Below, in pieces: positions 24,921 through 33,819 of a stretch of 64,000 nucleotides of DNA (position 1 is the stretch's first letter; each line of letters begins with the position of its first letter). Both the position numbers and the translations under genes were made by a program. The notes under the pieces were generated by a model. It saw nothing but the letters and a program-made list of their open reading frames with translations, searched no databases and was not told the origin of the DNA. The stretch is from DTYU01 sp040757355 (GTDB lineage: Bacteria; Bacillota; Desulfotomaculia; Desulfotomaculales; Ammonificaceae). The stretch spans positions 1-64,000 of the forward strand of contig JBFLWY010000001.1 of assembly GCA_040757355.1 (NCBI GenBank). Direction: 5' to 3'.

Positions 24921-25604
24921 TCACTTACCCCGGATTTTTTCAACGAATACGTCCGGTTCCGGCAGACGCTCCACCGCCCACCAGGGGTTATGTTCAAGCA
25001 GCTCTTCCGCAGAGTATACACTTGAGGCAACTGCCACGGTCCGGGCGCCGATTGCTTTGCCGCAGTTGATGTCATGGGGAGTATCGCCGATAACATATAA
25101 GCCGGACGCAGAAAAGCTGTTTTTTAGAATATTTTTCGCAATTTCCACTGCCTTACGGGCGATCATGGGGCGGTCCAGACCGATTTCGGCAAAGGCGCCG
25201 TGGGTGAAATAACCATTTAGTCCATAATAGCTTAGCTTTGCTTTCGCTCCGGCGGCGGTATTCCCAGTCAACAGCATAGAGAATATATCGTCCTGCCTTT
25301 TAAGGTAATCCAATAACTTGCGAACTCCGGGCAGCACTGCCCCGGTTTTTAACGGGAGGCAGGAGGGCAGGGCGGTTTCATAGATTTGCAAAAGCCTGAG
25401 AATTACCGGAGGTTCCGGTCTGGCGCCGTTTAACTCGGCGAGCTTGACTGCAATTTCGACATCGGTCAGCCCGGCCGTATGCAAGTTCGTCAGGTCGGCG
25501 CTTACCCCCAGAACCTTGCGGCATGCGTCTTCCCACGCAAAAATGCCCGCACGGGCAGTGGTTAGCAAAGTGCCGTCTATATCCCATAATAAAACATACT
25601 TCAT
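24921..25604 (-). CDS. HAD-family phosphatase (phosphoglycolate phosphatase-like)
   Basis: A 227-residue HAD hydrolase. The nucleophile motif is DIDGTLL. A threonine motif (LLTGN), a lysine in the third block (AKAKLSYYG) and the acidic fourth motif GDTPHDINCGKAIGA are present. The ATG at 25604 overlaps the stop of the transketolase gene (ATGA), so the two are translationally coupled. Beside NeuB- and CMP-synthetase-type genes it probably removes phosphate from the sugar intermediate, as Kdn- or Kdo-phosphate phosphatases do. Confidence 0.8.
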   Translation of the reverse strand: MKYVLLWDIDGTLLTTARAGIFAWEDACRKVLGVSADLTNLHTAGLTDVEIAVKLAELNGARPEPPVILRLLQIYETALPSCLPLKTGAVLPGVRKLLDYLKRQDDIFSMLLTGNTAAGAKAKLSYYGLNGYFTHGAFAEIGLDRPMIARKAVEIAKNILKNSFSASGLYVIGDTPHDINCGKAIGARTVAVASSVYSAEELLEHNPWWAVERLPEPDVFVEKIRGK

Positions 25605-27532
25605 GGCCGGCTTCGCTCCATTGTAGCCAAGATCTCTTCGCATAAACTGTCAGAGTCAAGGCGGTGCGCCTTCAACACCTCGTCGTTTGCACCGCATGCG
25701 GGTATGCCGCGGACGCCAAAGTTCCTGATTTTCAGCGGATGTAGCATATCCAACGCAGCCAGGCGGCCGGCGATCATCTCTCCCTGCCCGCCGGTGATGT
25801 AATGGTTATCGATGGTAAATACCCATTTGTAACCTGAAACCATCTTTTTTAACCATTCTGAGTCAACCCTGTTTAACCAGGGGAGATCTACTACGCGCAG
25901 CCCTATCCCATACTTATCCAATAAAGTGCCTGCTGCGTTGCAGGCTTGAGAAAGCATAACAGGCCCGTAAGCGAATAAAACCGCGTCGCGGCCTTCCGTA
26001 AGCATTGCGCCTTTACCGTACTCCAGGAGATAGCCCGGCGGAAGTTCATAAGGGACTTCGCAGGGGATGGACACCAGTCTAAGATAGCTGCTTTCGGAGG
26101 CGGAATTCACCAAATAGTCAAACGCCATCACCAGTTCCGCCTCGTTGCAGGGTTCGATCATAACGAGCCCCGGAATAGCGGACAGCGCGGCAATGTCCCT
26201 GACCGCTTGGTGGGAGTGTCCCGGCATCCCCGGGAGGACCCCGGCCAGCGAGCCGACATAAATAATCTTTGTTTTCTCGCTTGCGTTGTTGTATATATGT
26301 TCATTGGGCCTGGCGGAGAGGAAACAGGCAAAAGAATGAACGACCGGCAGTAAACCCTTTAAAGCCATTCCCCCTGCTTGCGAGACCATATCCTGCTCAG
26401 CAATACCGCACTCGAAAAAACGCTCCGGAAAACGGTTCTTAAAAGGGAGGACGCCGCAGTCAACTGCAAGGTCTGCGTCCAGCGCCACGATCCGCGGGTT
26501 TGCTTCCGCGTGCTTCACCAGTTCTCGAGCGTAACACGCGATCAGCCGCTGGGGGTTTTGGAGTACGAGCCTTGCCGGCCAGGGCACCGTTTCTACCTTA
26601 AGTTCCGCCGCACCGAGTTTGCGGAGTTGTTCGTTGGCTGCGGCTATCAGTTCCGATGCTCCCTGGGAGTAAGCCTCTCTGTCGGGAGCGCCGCTGTGAA
26701 AGCGGTAGAGAGTATCCTCATGGCCCTCGCTGCCCATGGAGGTGTGCTCCATAAAGGATACACCTTTACCCTTTATCGTATCAGCGATGATTACTTTGGG
26801 TTTGTCTCGAACACTTTTACAGCGGCTGAGTGCGGCGGAAAACTCTCCGATATTGTGCCCGTCGCAGCGCTCGACGTGCCAGCCGAAGGCGGTGAATTTT
26901 TCTTCAAGGTTCCCGAGGGCGCTGGTTTTGGAAACCCAGGTATCGGACTGAATCTTGTTGTGGTCGACTATGGCGGTGATCTCGCTAAGTTTCAGGTTGG
27001 CCGCCGAGAGCAGGGACTCCCAGATCTGGCCTTCCTGCAGCTCGCCGTCCCCGGTTAAAACATAGATCTTCTGAATGCGCTTTTGAAGGCGGTTAGCGAG
27101 GGCCATGCCTTTCGCTTTGGATATTCCCATCCCAAGGGACCCCGTGTTCGTTACAATAAAAGGTGTGGAAACGTCCGGGTGCCCCGGCAGCCCCCCGAGC
27201 CTTCTAAGTTTATGGATCATCTCAAATTCAAGCAGCCCCATGCCGATTAAAACAGAATACAGGGCAGGTACGTCGTGTCCCTTGGATGAGAAATAGACAT
27301 CCGGTCCCGATTGGTCGTACTGTGTTAAGCGCAGTTCGTTTTTGAAGAGCCAGGTGACCATATCCATACAACTGAAGCTGGAACCGATATGTCCCGATCC
27401 TGCCCGGGTTATCATGTAAAGGGTATTGATGCGGCAGAGGGCGGCGAAAAGCGCCGTACCCTGCTCCGGGGAAGTATTCATGTTGTTGACCCTTTGGAAT
27501 TCCCGGTAGGGGACGAAATACAACTCGGCCAC
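25601..27532 (-). CDS. Transketolase-like enzyme in the glycan locus
   Basis: A full-length 643-residue transketolase. It has an N-terminal thiamine-diphosphate domain (SGHIGSSFSCMD, GDGELQEGQIWESLLSAANLKL), a pyrimidine domain (ERFFECGIAEQDMVSQAGGMAL) and a C-terminal domain. It would move a two-carbon ketol unit between sugar phosphates in the cytosol. Its place between the CMP-synthetase and phosphatase genes implies a dedicated role in making the glycan's special sugar. The start is GTG 27532 after AGAAGGGAG; ATG 27481 is an alternative. Confidence 0.87.
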   Translation of the reverse strand: MAELYFVPYREFQRVNNMNTSPEQGTALFAALCRINTLYMITRAGSGHIGSSFSCMDMVTWLFKNELRLTQYDQSGPDVYFSSKGHDVPALYSVLIGMGLLEFEMIHKLRRLGGLPGHPDVSTPFIVTNTGSLGMGISKAKGMALANRLQKRIQKIYVLTGDGELQEGQIWESLLSAANLKLSEITAIVDHNKIQSDTWVSKTSALGNLEEKFTAFGWHVERCDGHNIGEFSAALSRCKSVRDKPKVIIADTIKGKGVSFMEHTSMGSEGHEDTLYRFHSGAPDREAYSQGASELIAAANEQLRKLGAAELKVETVPWPARLVLQNPQRLIACYARELVKHAEANPRIVALDADLAVDCGVLPFKNRFPERFFECGIAEQDMVSQAGGMALKGLLPVVHSFACFLSARPNEHIYNNASEKTKIIYVGSLAGVLPGMPGHSHQAVRDIAALSAIPGLVMIEPCNEAELVMAFDYLVNSASESSYLRLVSIPCEVPYELPPGYLLEYGKGAMLTEGRDAVLFAYGPVMLSQACNAAGTLLDKYGIGLRVVDLPWLNRVDSEWLKKMVSGYKWVFTIDNHYITGGQGEMIAGRLAALDMLHPLKIRNFGVRGIPACGANDEVLKAHRLDSDSLCEEILATMERSRP

Positions 27533-27566
27533 AGCAGCAGACTCCCTTCTGGGTTGTCAACCCGCT

Positions 27567-28325
27567 TTATCTTTGCCCTCCAAACGCTTCTTGCTCGACA
27601 TCTGGCAGCATCGCCTTGCCCGAAGCAACCAAATGCTCGGCGAGTGCCCAGTCAAGTTCATCGTTTATATCAAACCCTTCCCATCCTTCGGTGAAGAAAG
27701 GCATTATCTTGTCGCCCGCTATGGTCCTTCTTTCTAAAACGACCCTTGTCCACGCTATTTCCAAGCTTGCATTTTGTACATAGACTTCAGGGAGAGCCTG
27801 GTAGGGCGTGCTGTGCCACGGCGGGTCTGCCGGTCCGCAGGGGAGCAAAGGTACGATCTGGTCATTATTAATAACGACCCACATTTTGCAGGGGTGCTGA
27901 CTGCAGAGCTCTACGGCGCGCAAGGAATCGAAATCCGTGCGACTCAAAAACTGGTCCCAGGCGCGTTTGATTGTTTCCGCCTGCCGGAACGGGCTGGTGG
28001 GGCGCAGGATGCTGAAGCAACCGTAGCTGCGCCCTTGAGCTGCCAACGCTCTTAAGGTATATTCCACCCATTCGATATCGGGAGAAAGGTCTCCGGCGTA
28101 TTGTGTGGGTCTTAAAAAAGGGACTTCGGCGCCGTAATGCCTGGCTATGGTTGCAATTTCTTCGGAGTCTGTCGACACGACAACCGCTGAAAAGATGCCG
28201 CTTTCAGCGGCTGCACTGATTGTATAAGCTAATAAAGGATGCCCCTGCAGCAGGCGAATGTTTTTGGACTTCACCCTTTTAGAGCCTGCCCGCGCCGGAA
28301 TCAAGGCAATAATCTCGGGATTCAA
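27567..28325 (-). CDS. CMP-sugar synthetase (acylneuraminate cytidylyltransferase family)
   Basis: A 252-residue cytidylyltransferase. The N-terminal CTP-binding signature is IALIPARAGSKRVKSKNIR. SPDIEWVEYTL and a family mid-section (FSILRPTSPFRQAETI) follow, and the end (GFDINDELDWALAEHL) binds the metal and sugar. It activates a nonulosonic- or Kdo-like 2-oxo acid sugar as CMP derivative. The start chosen is TTG 28325, 11 bases after GAGGAGG, giving MNPEIIALIPARAGS. An in-frame ATG at 28361 overlaps the upstream gene. The NeuB-type synthase at 38.5 kb is the likely source of its substrate. Confidence 0.87.
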   Translation of the reverse strand: MNPEIIALIPARAGSKRVKSKNIRLLQGHPLLAYTISAAAESGIFSAVVVSTDSEEIATIARHYGAEVPFLRPTQYAGDLSPDIEWVEYTLRALAAQGRSYGCFSILRPTSPFRQAETIKRAWDQFLSRTDFDSLRAVELCSQHPCKMWVVINNDQIVPLLPCGPADPPWHSTPYQALPEVYVQNASLEIAWTRVVLERRTIAGDKIMPFFTEGWEGFDINDELDWALAEHLVASGKAMLPDVEQEAFGGQR

Positions 28326-28341
28326 GACCGTTGCGTCCTCC

Positions 28342-29814
28342 TCAGACTGCCTTGGGATCAAAGTTAATCGATATCGATTTCCAGTCCGAATAAACGTCCA
28401 ACGCTTCCGTACCCGCCTCGCGCCAGCCGGTGCCCGAGTTTTTCAACCCGCCGAAAGGCATGTGGGGCTCGCTTCCATAAGTCGGACCGTTGACGATGGC
28501 GGCGCCCACCTTGATCTTAAACACAAAGCGCATCATCCGGTTGATATTCTTAGTATGAATGGCGGCAGTAAGCCCGAAAGGCGAATCGTTAGCCATCGCC
28601 AGCGCCTCTTCGAAGTCCTTCACTCGATAAAGGCAGGTGATCGGCCCGAACAGTTCGGTCCTGGAAATCTCTGCGTCCAGCGCCACGTTTTCGATTATCG
28701 TCGGCGCCATGAAAAAGCCGCCCTCATAGCCCGGTCCCGACAGCCGGTGGCCGCCCGTAAGGATGACGGCGCCTTCCGCGCGGGCTTTTTCCACAGCCTT
28801 CAGCATATTGTCAAGCTGCTCCTGGTTGATCACCGGGCCTAAGTCGTCTTCGTCGCTACAGCCGACCTTGAGCTGTTTCGTGCGCTCCACGAACATCTCC
28901 CGAAAATTTTCGTAAACGCTGTCGAAGATAATAATCCTGCTGGCGGAGGCGCAGCGCTGGCCAGCGTTGCTGAAGGCGGCAAGCACTGCTGCTTCCACTG
29001 CGAGGTTTAAATCGGCGTCGTCGCAGACGACAAGGGGGTTTTTCCCGCCGAGTTCGAGGCATACCTTCGCTAGACGTGCACCCGCACGCTGCTGGATGAT
29101 CCGCCCGACTTCGCAGGAGCCGGTAAAGCTCACGATATCCACGTTGGGAGAATCTACGATAGGTGCGCCTGCTTCCTCACCGAATCCCTGGATAACGTTA
29201 AATGCTCCTGCGGGCAGGCCCGCTTCGTTGAGTATCTTGGCAAACGCCAGTGCGGTTAGCGGCGTGTCCTCGGCCGCTTTCAGCACCGCCGTGTTTCCGC
29301 ACAACAGTGCGGGGAAGGCCTTCCAGGCGACGTTCGCGATGGGTGTATTCGCAGCAACAATAAGCCCGGCTACACCGAGAGCTTGTCTCACGGTAATGAC
29401 AGACTTGCTCTGCACTGCGCTCGTGGTGGTGCGCCCGTAGAAGCGCCGGCCTTCTCCTGCTACGAAGAAGCCCATTTCTATGGCAGCACCTGTTTCTCCG
29501 AGGGCGTCTTTGAAAGATTTGCCGGTTTCGAGAGCCACAATCCGGGCCATCTCTTCTTTCCGTTCGCGGAGGATCAAGGCCGCCGCCCGCAGAATATCGG
29601 AGCGGTAAACAACGGTAGTGTCCTCCCAGGATGGTTGCGCCCTTTTAGACGCTTTGACAGCCATCTCTACGTCGGCGGCTCTTGAGCGGGCAACCTTAAA
29701 AAGTACTTGCCCGTCAGCGGGTGAAAACTTCGGGAACTCCTCTTTTTCAACCGCTCTGCATTCCTTGCCGTCAATGAAATTTCCCACGAATTCCGGCGGA
29801 TGATACTCAGGCAT
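28342..29814 (-). CDS. Aldehyde dehydrogenase in the glycan locus
   Basis: A 490-residue NAD(P)-dependent aldehyde dehydrogenase of the ALDH superfamily. The catalytic cysteine is in NAGQRCASASR, the general-base glutamate in LELGGKNP, and the cofactor loop in SFTGSCEVGR. The start is ATG 29814 after GGAGGG. It lies between an SDR and the CMP-sugar synthetase with short spacings. It therefore probably oxidises a sugar or small aldehyde on the way to the activated acidic sugar. The exact substrate cannot be read from sequence. Confidence 0.87.
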   Translation of the reverse strand: MPEYHPPEFVGNFIDGKECRAVEKEEFPKFSPADGQVLFKVARSRAADVEMAVKASKRAQPSWEDTTVVYRSDILRAAALILRERKEEMARIVALETGKSFKDALGETGAAIEMGFFVAGEGRRFYGRTTTSAVQSKSVITVRQALGVAGLIVAANTPIANVAWKAFPALLCGNTAVLKAAEDTPLTALAFAKILNEAGLPAGAFNVIQGFGEEAGAPIVDSPNVDIVSFTGSCEVGRIIQQRAGARLAKVCLELGGKNPLVVCDDADLNLAVEAAVLAAFSNAGQRCASASRIIIFDSVYENFREMFVERTKQLKVGCSDEDDLGPVINQEQLDNMLKAVEKARAEGAVILTGGHRLSGPGYEGGFFMAPTIIENVALDAEISRTELFGPITCLYRVKDFEEALAMANDSPFGLTAAIHTKNINRMMRFVFKIKVGAAIVNGPTYGSEPHMPFGGLKNSGTGWREAGTEALDVYSDWKSISINFDPKAV

Positions 29815-29839
29815 TGAAAATCCCTCCACTGTTCTTGGT

Positions 29840-30643
29840 CTACCAGGCGGTGAAGCCGCCGTCTACTTTCAATTCAGTCCCTGTAACATATGCAGACGCG
29901 TCAGACGCCAGAAAGAGCAGGGGACCGGCCAGATCCCTTAACTCGGCCATGCGGCCGAGCGGCACCCGGGAGCAAAACTTCCGCTTGAACTCGGGGTCCT
30001 GCCCGCCTTCCACCCCTCCCGGCGAAAGCACATTTACCCGGACCCCGTATGGACCCCACAAAGTGGCAAGGTACTTGGTCAGGTTGACCAGAGCCGCTTT
30101 GGAAGCCCCGTACGCAGGCGGCTTTAAAAAAGGCGGGTCGTAAGGCAGATGATCGTAAAAACGCTGGTCGGGTGACACGCTGGCGTACAACGACCCGATG
30201 TTGATTATTGAGCCCCGCCTGGCTTTAATCATGTCTCCGGCAAAGACCTGAATTACTTGGAAAGCACCGAGAACATTTACGTCAAATACCTGACGGCAAA
30301 CTTCAAGCGGGATTCCCTCTATCGAATAAGTCTTGACAGGTTCGTTAGGGGGCTGATCAATCCCTGCGTTGTTTACAAGCACCGACGGAACTCCGAGTTT
30401 GCTCAGGCAATCTTTCCTTACTTTTTCCAAATCCATTTTGTCAAGAATGTCGGCCCGAAAAAGCAAAACCCTGTTTTCACCAAACTTTTTTACTAAGTCT
30501 TTGAATGCCTCCGAGACTGGAGCAGCCGGTAAATCTATACCGGCGACCAGCGCTCCGGCTTCGAGCAACACTTCTGCCCAAACCGGACCTAGTTTACCTA
30601 AAACTCCCGTTACAATGCAAACCCGATTCTTGAGTGTAAACAA
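29840..30643 (-). CDS. Short-chain dehydrogenase/reductase in the glycan locus
   Basis: A 267-residue classical SDR. The N-terminal cofactor motif is VTGVLGKLG, a variant of TGxxxGxG. NNAG is conserved, the catalytic Ser is in INIGSLYAS and the Tyr/Lys are in YGASKAALVNL. The start is TTG 30643, eight bases after GGGAGG. It precedes the aldehyde dehydrogenase, and the two probably act in sequence on a sugar precursor. The substrate is unknown. The AT content rises sharply just upstream of this gene. Confidence 0.85.
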   Translation of the reverse strand: MFTLKNRVCIVTGVLGKLGPVWAEVLLEAGALVAGIDLPAAPVSEAFKDLVKKFGENRVLLFRADILDKMDLEKVRKDCLSKLGVPSVLVNNAGIDQPPNEPVKTYSIEGIPLEVCRQVFDVNVLGAFQVIQVFAGDMIKARRGSIINIGSLYASVSPDQRFYDHLPYDPPFLKPPAYGASKAALVNLTKYLATLWGPYGVRVNVLSPGGVEGGQDPEFKRKFCSRVPLGRMAELRDLAGPLLFLASDASAYVTGTELKVDGGFTAW

Positions 30644-30699
30644 AAAGGTTGTCCTCCCAACGAAGTAAAATAAGGTGTGACGACTTAAAAGTGATGTTA

Positions 30700-31590
30700 T
30701 TACTTATCTTTACTTTTGGAAAATGCTCCAGCGACCAACCCCAATTGAAAAACAATATTTCGCAAAATGCCGACACAATCCCTTCTTGCTACTCCACCTA
30801 TGATATACCACATTGTTCTTAAAGGTAATTCCAGAATCACTTGTAAGACTGATTTCGGTCTTAGTCGCATAGTCATTTTACCTCCGCAATATTGGCGGGC
30901 AAGAACATAGCTGAGCTTCATCTTGTAATCAGGTACATGGTGCAAAACGTAACACTCCAATGCATAGTACACTCTTTGCTCGCCTGCGGGAGTTTTTCTC
31001 CGGTAAGTGTCTAAGACTAAAGCCTCTTCTCCCAGACCGAGTTTGTTGCCCTTCATTCCCAGGTCAACGTCGAACATCCCCAAGTTTTCAAGTAAGGCTT
31101 TTCGTATGATAAAATTGCAGCCGGTAATCCGGCATCTGGTGGAAAAGCACGATTGTTCCTCATTTTTTCTAATTGCATAGTAGTCCTTAAACCACCTAGG
31201 TTTTTTTGAAGTGTAATATGGATACACCGGTCCACCCAAAATATCCGGCTGAAACCTTTCAATAACCTGGCGTACGTTTTCGAGGTATTCGCTTGGTAGG
31301 ATATCATCGTCGTCAATATAAATTAGATATAACCCGCGTGCTTCTTTACAGCCCCGGTTTCTGGCGTAGGATAAACCCTGGTCACTCTCGAAAAAATATC
31401 TCCAATTATCAAACCGGTCCAGATAAGTCGAAACCACTTCCCTGGTTCTATCGGTGGAATTGTTATCCACGACTATTACTTCATAAAAATCTCCCGATGC
31501 TTTTTGTTTGCTTAGACTATCCAGACAATTACCCAATACATCTTCTCTGTTATAAGTGCAAATGATTACCGATAACAGAATTTGATTCAT
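30700..31590 (-). CDS. Family 2 glycosyltransferase (copy A of a tandem pair)
   Basis: A 296-residue GT-A enzyme. It has the N-terminal LSVIICTYNREDVLGNCLDSL, EVIVVDNNSTDRT, and the DxD metal motif in IYIDDDDILP. It is a close paralogue of the gene at 32895-33803, sharing long blocks such as SYARNRGCKEARG and ITGCNFIIRKALLENLGMFDVD. The ATG at 31590 follows AGGTGG and overlaps the stop of the upstream gene (TGATG). It probably adds one sugar to the surface glycan on the cytosolic side. The donor is unknown. Confidence 0.87.
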   Translation of the reverse strand: MNQILLSVIICTYNREDVLGNCLDSLSKQKASGDFYEVIVVDNNSTDRTREVVSTYLDRFDNWRYFFESDQGLSYARNRGCKEARGLYLIYIDDDDILPSEYLENVRQVIERFQPDILGGPVYPYYTSKKPRWFKDYYAIRKNEEQSCFSTRCRITGCNFIIRKALLENLGMFDVDLGMKGNKLGLGEEALVLDTYRRKTPAGEQRVYYALECYVLHHVPDYKMKLSYVLARQYCGGKMTMRLRPKSVLQVILELPLRTMWYIIGGVARRDCVGILRNIVFQLGLVAGAFSKSKDK

Positions 31591-32864
31591 CAATCCACCT
31601 GACCCAGTATTCTGCGCCACGATGCTACTCTGTCTACTACATCCTGCGCCGAAAATACATCGTTTTCATGGGTTAATGTATTAAAGTAAACTTTTCTTCT
31701 TGGAAGGTTTAGTTTTATTCGAAGCTTCATTCTGTCTATAATGTGCTCTTGGGGTAAGGGCTGTTGCCTTCTTTCCTGGACCAAACTACTAACGTACTTT
31801 ACCAATCCTTTTATGGGATCACCCCTACCTAGCATTTCGGTTTCAGCCCAACGTTTAAGACGACTCGGCACGTTTACGGTTTTACTAAGGCAAAGATCAA
31901 AGAAATCTTGAGCGGTTGTTATCCGTGGTACATAATCATACCAGTTGCAGTAGAGCGATTCCGGAATGGGTAAAGGTTCTACCATATATGCCGGTTTATC
32001 TGCCACAGCTGCTTCAATTAAGCTTGTACTGTATGAAGAGATAACGATATCACTAGCCATAATCCATTCCCTGACAGATTCTTTTTTTATAATTCGCAAA
32101 TTGCCTGTGGTGCCGCCGATATGTTCTTGAAACAGGCTCTTTATTTCTTCGGAGTGGGTTGCGGGACGAGGCCTGAAGATGATTTGCAGAGTATCATATT
32201 TGGAAGCTTCAACACACCACGCCAACAGCCTCAAAAGTGACACTTTACAAAAATCTCGTAATTCTATCACCTCGTCAATATCTGCTCCTTGCCTAACCAA
32301 CTTAGATAATTTTTGGTCGGAAAAGAACGCCCAACGATAATTTTCCGGAATAAAAATCCACTTTAAGGAAGGATCTAACGAATGTTCCCGTGCCAACTGT
32401 TCTCTCGGTTTATAATAAAGATTGTAAGGATCTCGGTAGAGCTGGTAGGCGGGGTTGCCGTTTACAAAAACGTGATTGGTGGGAACTCCGCTACTCACTA
32501 GATATTCCTTAAAAAAATCACCCCAGGCGTGATGGATTACTCTTTCTTTGGTAATAAAATCTCCGGGGACCTTTAGCTTTGCTTGTGTTTTGTAGTAAAT
32601 TTCTTCCCATGCTAGGTTGAAGTATACTGCATTCGGCCACCTTTCGACATAATCTTCAATAGCTAAATCCGATGCCTTGTAGAAAAAGGGGAAGACTAGG
32701 ACTAAAGGCATATAGCTCTTCAAATTATCACGGATGTGCAGATAGATATGACGAACCTCGGTGGTTACTCCGTAATAAGATTCCAGCATATGTTTTGCGA
32801 TACACGCAACGTCCATCTCACGGGCGATATGTTCCACAAACCATAGCACGTCAACTTCTTTCAA
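31590..32864 (-). CDS. Surface carbohydrate biosynthesis protein, GT-B-like
   Basis: A 424-residue protein. Its C-terminal region (SYSTSLIEAAVADKPAYMVEPLPIPE) looks like the nucleotide-sugar-binding half of surface-carbohydrate or CDP-glycerol-type transferases. The N-terminus (WFVEHIAREMDVACIAKHMLE) fits the same group. It sits between the two paralogous GT2 genes and is coupled to the following one. It probably acts in assembly of the repeat unit. No more exact function can be given. The DNA is AT-rich compared with the flanks. Confidence 0.6.
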   Translation of the reverse strand: MKEVDVLWFVEHIAREMDVACIAKHMLESYYGVTTEVRHIYLHIRDNLKSYMPLVLVFPFFYKASDLAIEDYVERWPNAVYFNLAWEEIYYKTQAKLKVPGDFITKERVIHHAWGDFFKEYLVSSGVPTNHVFVNGNPAYQLYRDPYNLYYKPREQLAREHSLDPSLKWIFIPENYRWAFFSDQKLSKLVRQGADIDEVIELRDFCKVSLLRLLAWCVEASKYDTLQIIFRPRPATHSEEIKSLFQEHIGGTTGNLRIIKKESVREWIMASDIVISSYSTSLIEAAVADKPAYMVEPLPIPESLYCNWYDYVPRITTAQDFFDLCLSKTVNVPSRLKRWAETEMLGRGDPIKGLVKYVSSLVQERRQQPLPQEHIIDRMKLRIKLNLPRRKVYFNTLTHENDVFSAQDVVDRVASWRRILGQVD

Positions 32865-32894
32865 AACGTTGCCCCCTAAGGTTTACTTTCCCTA

Positions 32895-33803
32895 CTAATG
32901 AAATTGTCGTCGCTTGTTTTTATTAAGATTAAAGGCTCCCGAAATAATCCCTAATTGAAAGCTTATGTTGCGCAACGTTTCAACGTAGTCTTTACTCCTT
33001 ACTCCTTTTATTGTGTATAAGACTATACGTAAGGGTAGTTCAATGACCTCTCTCAAGACGTTTCTAGGACTTAATTTCATGGACATTTTGCCGACGTGAT
33101 ACTGTCTTAGTAAAACATATGATAATTTCATTTTGTAGTCAGGTACGAGGTGTAGGACCTTACATTCGAGAGAGTAATAAACCCGTTGTTCGCTGGGGGG
33201 TGTTTTCCGGCGATAATCGTCAAGGACTTTAGCCTCTTCCCCTAAGCCTATCCGGTCGCCTTTCATGCCAAGATCAACGTCGAACATTCCTAAGTTCTCT
33301 AACAATTCTTTTCGAATTATAAAGTTACAACCGGTAACCCGGCATGTTTTTGAGAAACAAGAATACTCTTCGTATTTCCTGATCTGATATGAATCTTTAA
33401 ACCATTTAGGTTTTCGTGTTACATAATAGGGGTATATCGGTCCGCCAAAGATATCAGGCTCATAAGTTACGATAACATCTCTAACCTTCGTAAGGTACTC
33501 GGGTGGTACGATGGTGTCGTCATCTATGTAGACAAGATATGAACCGCGCGCTTCTTTACAACCTCTATTCCTCGCATACGAGAGTCCCTGACTTCCTTCA
33601 AAAACGTATCTCCAGTTTCCAAACTTGTTTAAATAAGCCGACACTATCTCCTTGGTTGCATCCGTGGAATTATTATCAACAACTATCACTTCAAAATAGG
33701 ACTCCGGTAGTTGTTGCATTGTTAAACTATCAAGACACCTGCTGAGTATATCCTTTCCTCTGTTATAGGTGCAAATAATTACCGACAATAAAAGCTGCGA
33801 CAT
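32895..33803 (-). CDS. Family 2 glycosyltransferase (copy B of a tandem pair)
   Basis: A 302-residue GT-A enzyme with LSVIICTYNRGKDILSRCLDSL, EVIVVDNNSTDAT and the metal-binding YIDDDT. It closely resembles the enzyme at 30700-31590 along its whole length, including the C-terminal YKMKLSYVL segment, so the pair arose by duplication. It probably adds a related sugar or makes a second linkage. The start is ATG 33803, with a weak upstream site. Confidence 0.87.
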   Translation of the reverse strand: MSQLLLSVIICTYNRGKDILSRCLDSLTMQQLPESYFEVIVVDNNSTDATKEIVSAYLNKFGNWRYVFEGSQGLSYARNRGCKEARGSYLVYIDDDTIVPPEYLTKVRDVIVTYEPDIFGGPIYPYYVTRKPKWFKDSYQIRKYEEYSCFSKTCRVTGCNFIIRKELLENLGMFDVDLGMKGDRIGLGEEAKVLDDYRRKTPPSEQRVYYSLECKVLHLVPDYKMKLSYVLLRQYHVGKMSMKLSPRNVLREVIELPLRIVLYTIKGVRSKDYVETLRNISFQLGIISGAFNLNKNKRRQFH

Positions 33804-33819
33804 CTTTACTCACCTACGT

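Noticed and set aside
26378..27058. 226-codon plus-strand frame inside the transketolase gene
   Set aside because: Shadow of the transketolase gene, which has full thiamine-diphosphate motifs.
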